A stretch of DNA of 8,625 bases from JAKORR01 sp964608495. GTDB lineage: Bacteria > Armatimonadota > Zipacnadia > Zipacnadales > FEN-943. Positions 8,301-8,625 of the stretch are shown here, piece by piece. The stretch is from NCBI GenBank assembly GCA_964608495.1, contig CAZSOQ010000224.1, positions 1-8,625 on the forward strand. Reading direction: 5' to 3'. The notes below the pieces were generated by a model that made no database searches, was not told where the DNA came from, and worked only from the letters and a program-made list of their open reading frames with translations. Made by a program: the position numbers and the translations under genes. Every line of letters starts with the position of its first letter. Positions within the stretch are counted from its first letter, which is position 1.

Positions 8301-8398
8301 TGCGGGACCTGTACACCGGCGCCGACGTTGCGACGGACGCCGAGTCCTTCGACGCCGATTTCGCCGACCGCGCCACGCGCGTCTTCGTCCTGCAGTAG
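5372..8398 (+). CDS. Exported GH42-like (beta-galactosidase-type) glycoside hydrolase
   Basis: The product has 1008 residues. A signal peptide covers about 1-21 (short basic n-region, hydrophobic core, likely cut after CLA). Residues 24-182 form a jelly-roll module of carbohydrate-binding type beginning DVLFDGSDASAW, followed by an Ig-like linker (about 190-305). A clan GH-A-like TIM barrel spans roughly 316-735. The candidate acid/base is Glu481 or Glu482 in GTTEEW after the GYHIA strand, and the candidate nucleophile is Glu661 in WFDENDIRT. Their spacing of about 180 residues is close to that in GH42 enzymes. Residues about 743-930 resemble the beta-galactosidase trimerization (glutamine-amidotransferase-like) domain, and 950-1008 a small C-terminal sandwich ending in VFVLQ. 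The usual GH42 NEYG motif is absent, so the family may be a GH42 relative rather than GH42 itself, and beta-galactosidase activity should not be assumed. The stop is TAG, overlapping a fragment of the downstream repeat. Confidence 0.88.
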   Translation: MIVRHACPLAAALALSAICLAIETDVLFDGSDASAWDPGRDQARLDRELSLHEMTQATDPAALSWRFVPKEFSFNDIFLRRPIGRRFSTVRVRVRNEGAAFTLACKIADDGGAEWSANQVPLPPGQDWAWVEFPWDEWKVASWSRDDDGRIGFPLRYFTIIAFNVKAGVEYHLDIARVEVLRPDRPVATVHELNLPATLTHGKSYRIPLTFALDKPCLDDAAWLAFRQGATDLFRAPIRLPVPLTQAQHGQPVTAEPIRVRVPEFAQGGSYIVALRLGEARIARGQTITDEEVGHVTIEARKPARTRAEVRLHQGAPTIFINGRPHNGMAYTAYGPSVEVFSDFARAGVTLYSFSATPTEAGYGLSRTAWTAPGEYDFSQLDERVLMVLQANPDAYFFPRLYIHAPKWWSDQHPDDIVLMDPGDGNYEPFIHSGGKPAPSWASEQWRRDTVEGLRRLIAHVEASPYADRCIGYHIASGTTEEWMMWGGNENQWVDYSPVNVARFRAWLRDTYGSVEALREAWHDDQVTFDTAAIPPKARRATCQFGSLRDPAREQPVIDFYLYNSDLVADTICYFARAVKDICGRDKTVGVFYGYLLQLCGEQRQQNAGHLGLGKVLASPDVDFLCSPTSYAFRQLGGEGTSHFMSLLGSVSLHGKLWFDENDIRTSLSGGEVGGWGKPPDVQGDILQQDKELANVLVHGAAQWWFDVGGNKYNDPALMGRLGELTADASRTLELDRSPADQVAFVVDEKSLCYLRVADPLGRWLLMGQLPALHRLGAPVGHYLVTDLPRIADRKLFIIATSFAPTAEDRRALDALKRDGHVLLFLYAPGLYRNGRLDEGAMADLTGINLRLSTDPAPLRVTLTGGHSLTDGLQGLTYGENHETFPIVYADDPDATLLGTLADGRAGLVVKKHDGWTALHSTVPMLPAALLRNIARAAGVHLYISTEDVVYASRGLLAVSVKEPGRRTIRLPRRANVRDLYTGADVATDAESFDADFADRATRVFVLQ

Positions 8399-8405
8399 CC
8401 GCAGG
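8395..8405 (+). repeat. Partial copy of the downstream repeat overlapping a stop codon
   Basis: GTAGCCGCAGG here is identical to 8476-8486, the left flank and arm of the first palindrome downstream. The TAG inside it is the stop codon of the GH42-like gene. The match ends after 11 nt, and the following bases instead form a small hairpin, GTCGC-CCC-GCGAC (8405-8417). It may be a decayed or half unit of the repeat, or chance. Confidence 0.4.
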
Positions 8406-8479
8406 TCGCCCCGCGACGGTCCACGACGCCCGGCCCAAGGCTGCCTCCCTACTACGTGCCCGCCCTCCGCCTGTTGTAG

Positions 8480-8499
8480 CCGCAGGCTTCAGCCTGCGG
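8480..8499. repeat. Palindrome 1 of the repeat cluster
   Basis: CCGCAGGCT and AGCCTGCGG are perfect 9-bp arms around a central TC. As RNA on the + strand it would form a strong hairpin about 80 nt after the GH42-like stop. It could cap the 3' end of the transcript, but no U-run follows, so it is not a canonical intrinsic terminator. Confidence 0.8.
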
Positions 8500-8522
8500 T
8501 GGTGGTTGGGGGGTGGTCTGGA

Positions 8523-8546
8523 CAGGCCGGGGTCCTCCCCGGCCTG
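8523..8546. repeat. Palindrome 2 of the repeat cluster
   Basis: The arms CAGGCCGGGG (8523-8532) and CCCCGGCCTG (8537-8546) are perfect 10-bp complements around a TCCT loop. The arms are identical to those of palindrome 3, while the loop differs. Confidence 0.85.
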
Positions 8547-8571
8547 CGGTGGTGGCACGTGGTGGTCTGGA

Positions 8572-8595
8572 CAGGCCGGGGGCTTCCCCGGCCTG
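8572..8595. repeat. Palindrome 3 of the repeat cluster
   Basis: The arms CAGGCCGGGG (8572-8581) and CCCCGGCCTG (8586-8595) are perfect 10-bp complements around a GCTT loop, 49 bp from the matching positions of palindrome 2. The flanks GGTGGTCTGGA on the left and CGG/GGTGG on the right are shared. Confidence 0.85.
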
Positions 8596-8625
8596 CGGGG
8601 GTGGCCGTGTGGTGGTCCCTACAGG

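Larger units (their letters stand above)
8476..8625. repeat. Cluster of spaced palindromic repeats, continuing past the window edge
   Basis: Three perfect inverted repeats and the start of a fourth unit follow the last gene. Direct units beginning GGTGGTCTGGACAGG start at 8512 and 8561, and a variant GGTGGTCCCTACAGG starts at 8611, giving a period of 49 then 50 bp. The right flank of each palindrome is conserved (CCTGCGG then GTGG-rich sequence), while the loops differ. The stems resemble high-copy intergenic palindromes that I associate with genomes of this kind; that association is from memory and was not checked. Possible roles are REP/BIME-like elements, transcript 3' end structures or sites for a DNA-binding protein. 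Confidence 0.75.

Noticed and set aside
8512..8625. Possible CRISPR array at the right end
   Set aside because: The variable parts are only 4-nt loops and short GTGG-rich linkers, not unique spacers of about 30 nt, and the units are internal palindromes.

Overview
The window is GC-rich bacterial DNA (roughly 70% G+C by eye, with codons ending almost always in G or C). It carries three long genes, all on the + strand, that fill about 95% of it. No RNA gene, transposase, CRISPR array, transporter or regulator is visible. The protein families, the Shine-Dalgarno-led starts and the block of G/C palindromes at the right end fit an uncultured Planctomycetota/Armatimonadota-type (or similar PVC-like) carbohydrate degrader. 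That assignment is an inference from family distribution; no phylogenetic marker gene is present.

Layout: 1-201 is non-coding leader with no convincing promoter, ending in a clear GGGAGG ribosome binding site. 202-2418 encodes a large FAD-dependent oxidoreductase (FAD_oxidored / PF12831-like) whose C-terminal ~280 residues are beta-rich and look like carbohydrate- or discoidin-type modules. After a 22-bp gap with a GGAGG site, 2441-5215 encodes an exported protein with a galactose-mutarotase-like sandwich followed by a glycosidase-like TIM barrel resembling DUF6259 proteins; it contains an EF-hand-like DxDxDGxxD loop. After 156 bp, 5372-8398 encodes a second exported protein with GH42-like architecture: N-terminal jelly roll, clan GH-A-like barrel with two candidate catalytic glutamates, beta-galactosidase trimerization-like domain and small C-terminal sandwich. 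All three end in TAG. From 8476 to the window edge there is a cluster of perfect inverted repeats at 49-50-bp spacing, with conserved stems and variable loops. It runs off the end of the window, and an 11-nt piece of the same repeat overlaps the stop codon of the third gene.

How the genes may work together: the two exported proteins look like glycan-cleaving enzymes acting outside the cytoplasm. The flavoenzyme lacks any export signal and would act in the cytoplasm, perhaps oxidising a released sugar or glycoside. The first two genes are very probably one operon; the third may be cotranscribed. The substrate cannot be read from the sequence. The most interesting points are the uncharacterised flavoenzyme/glycosidase-like trio, the non-canonical active-site motifs of the two glycosidase-like proteins, and the palindromic repeat cluster.
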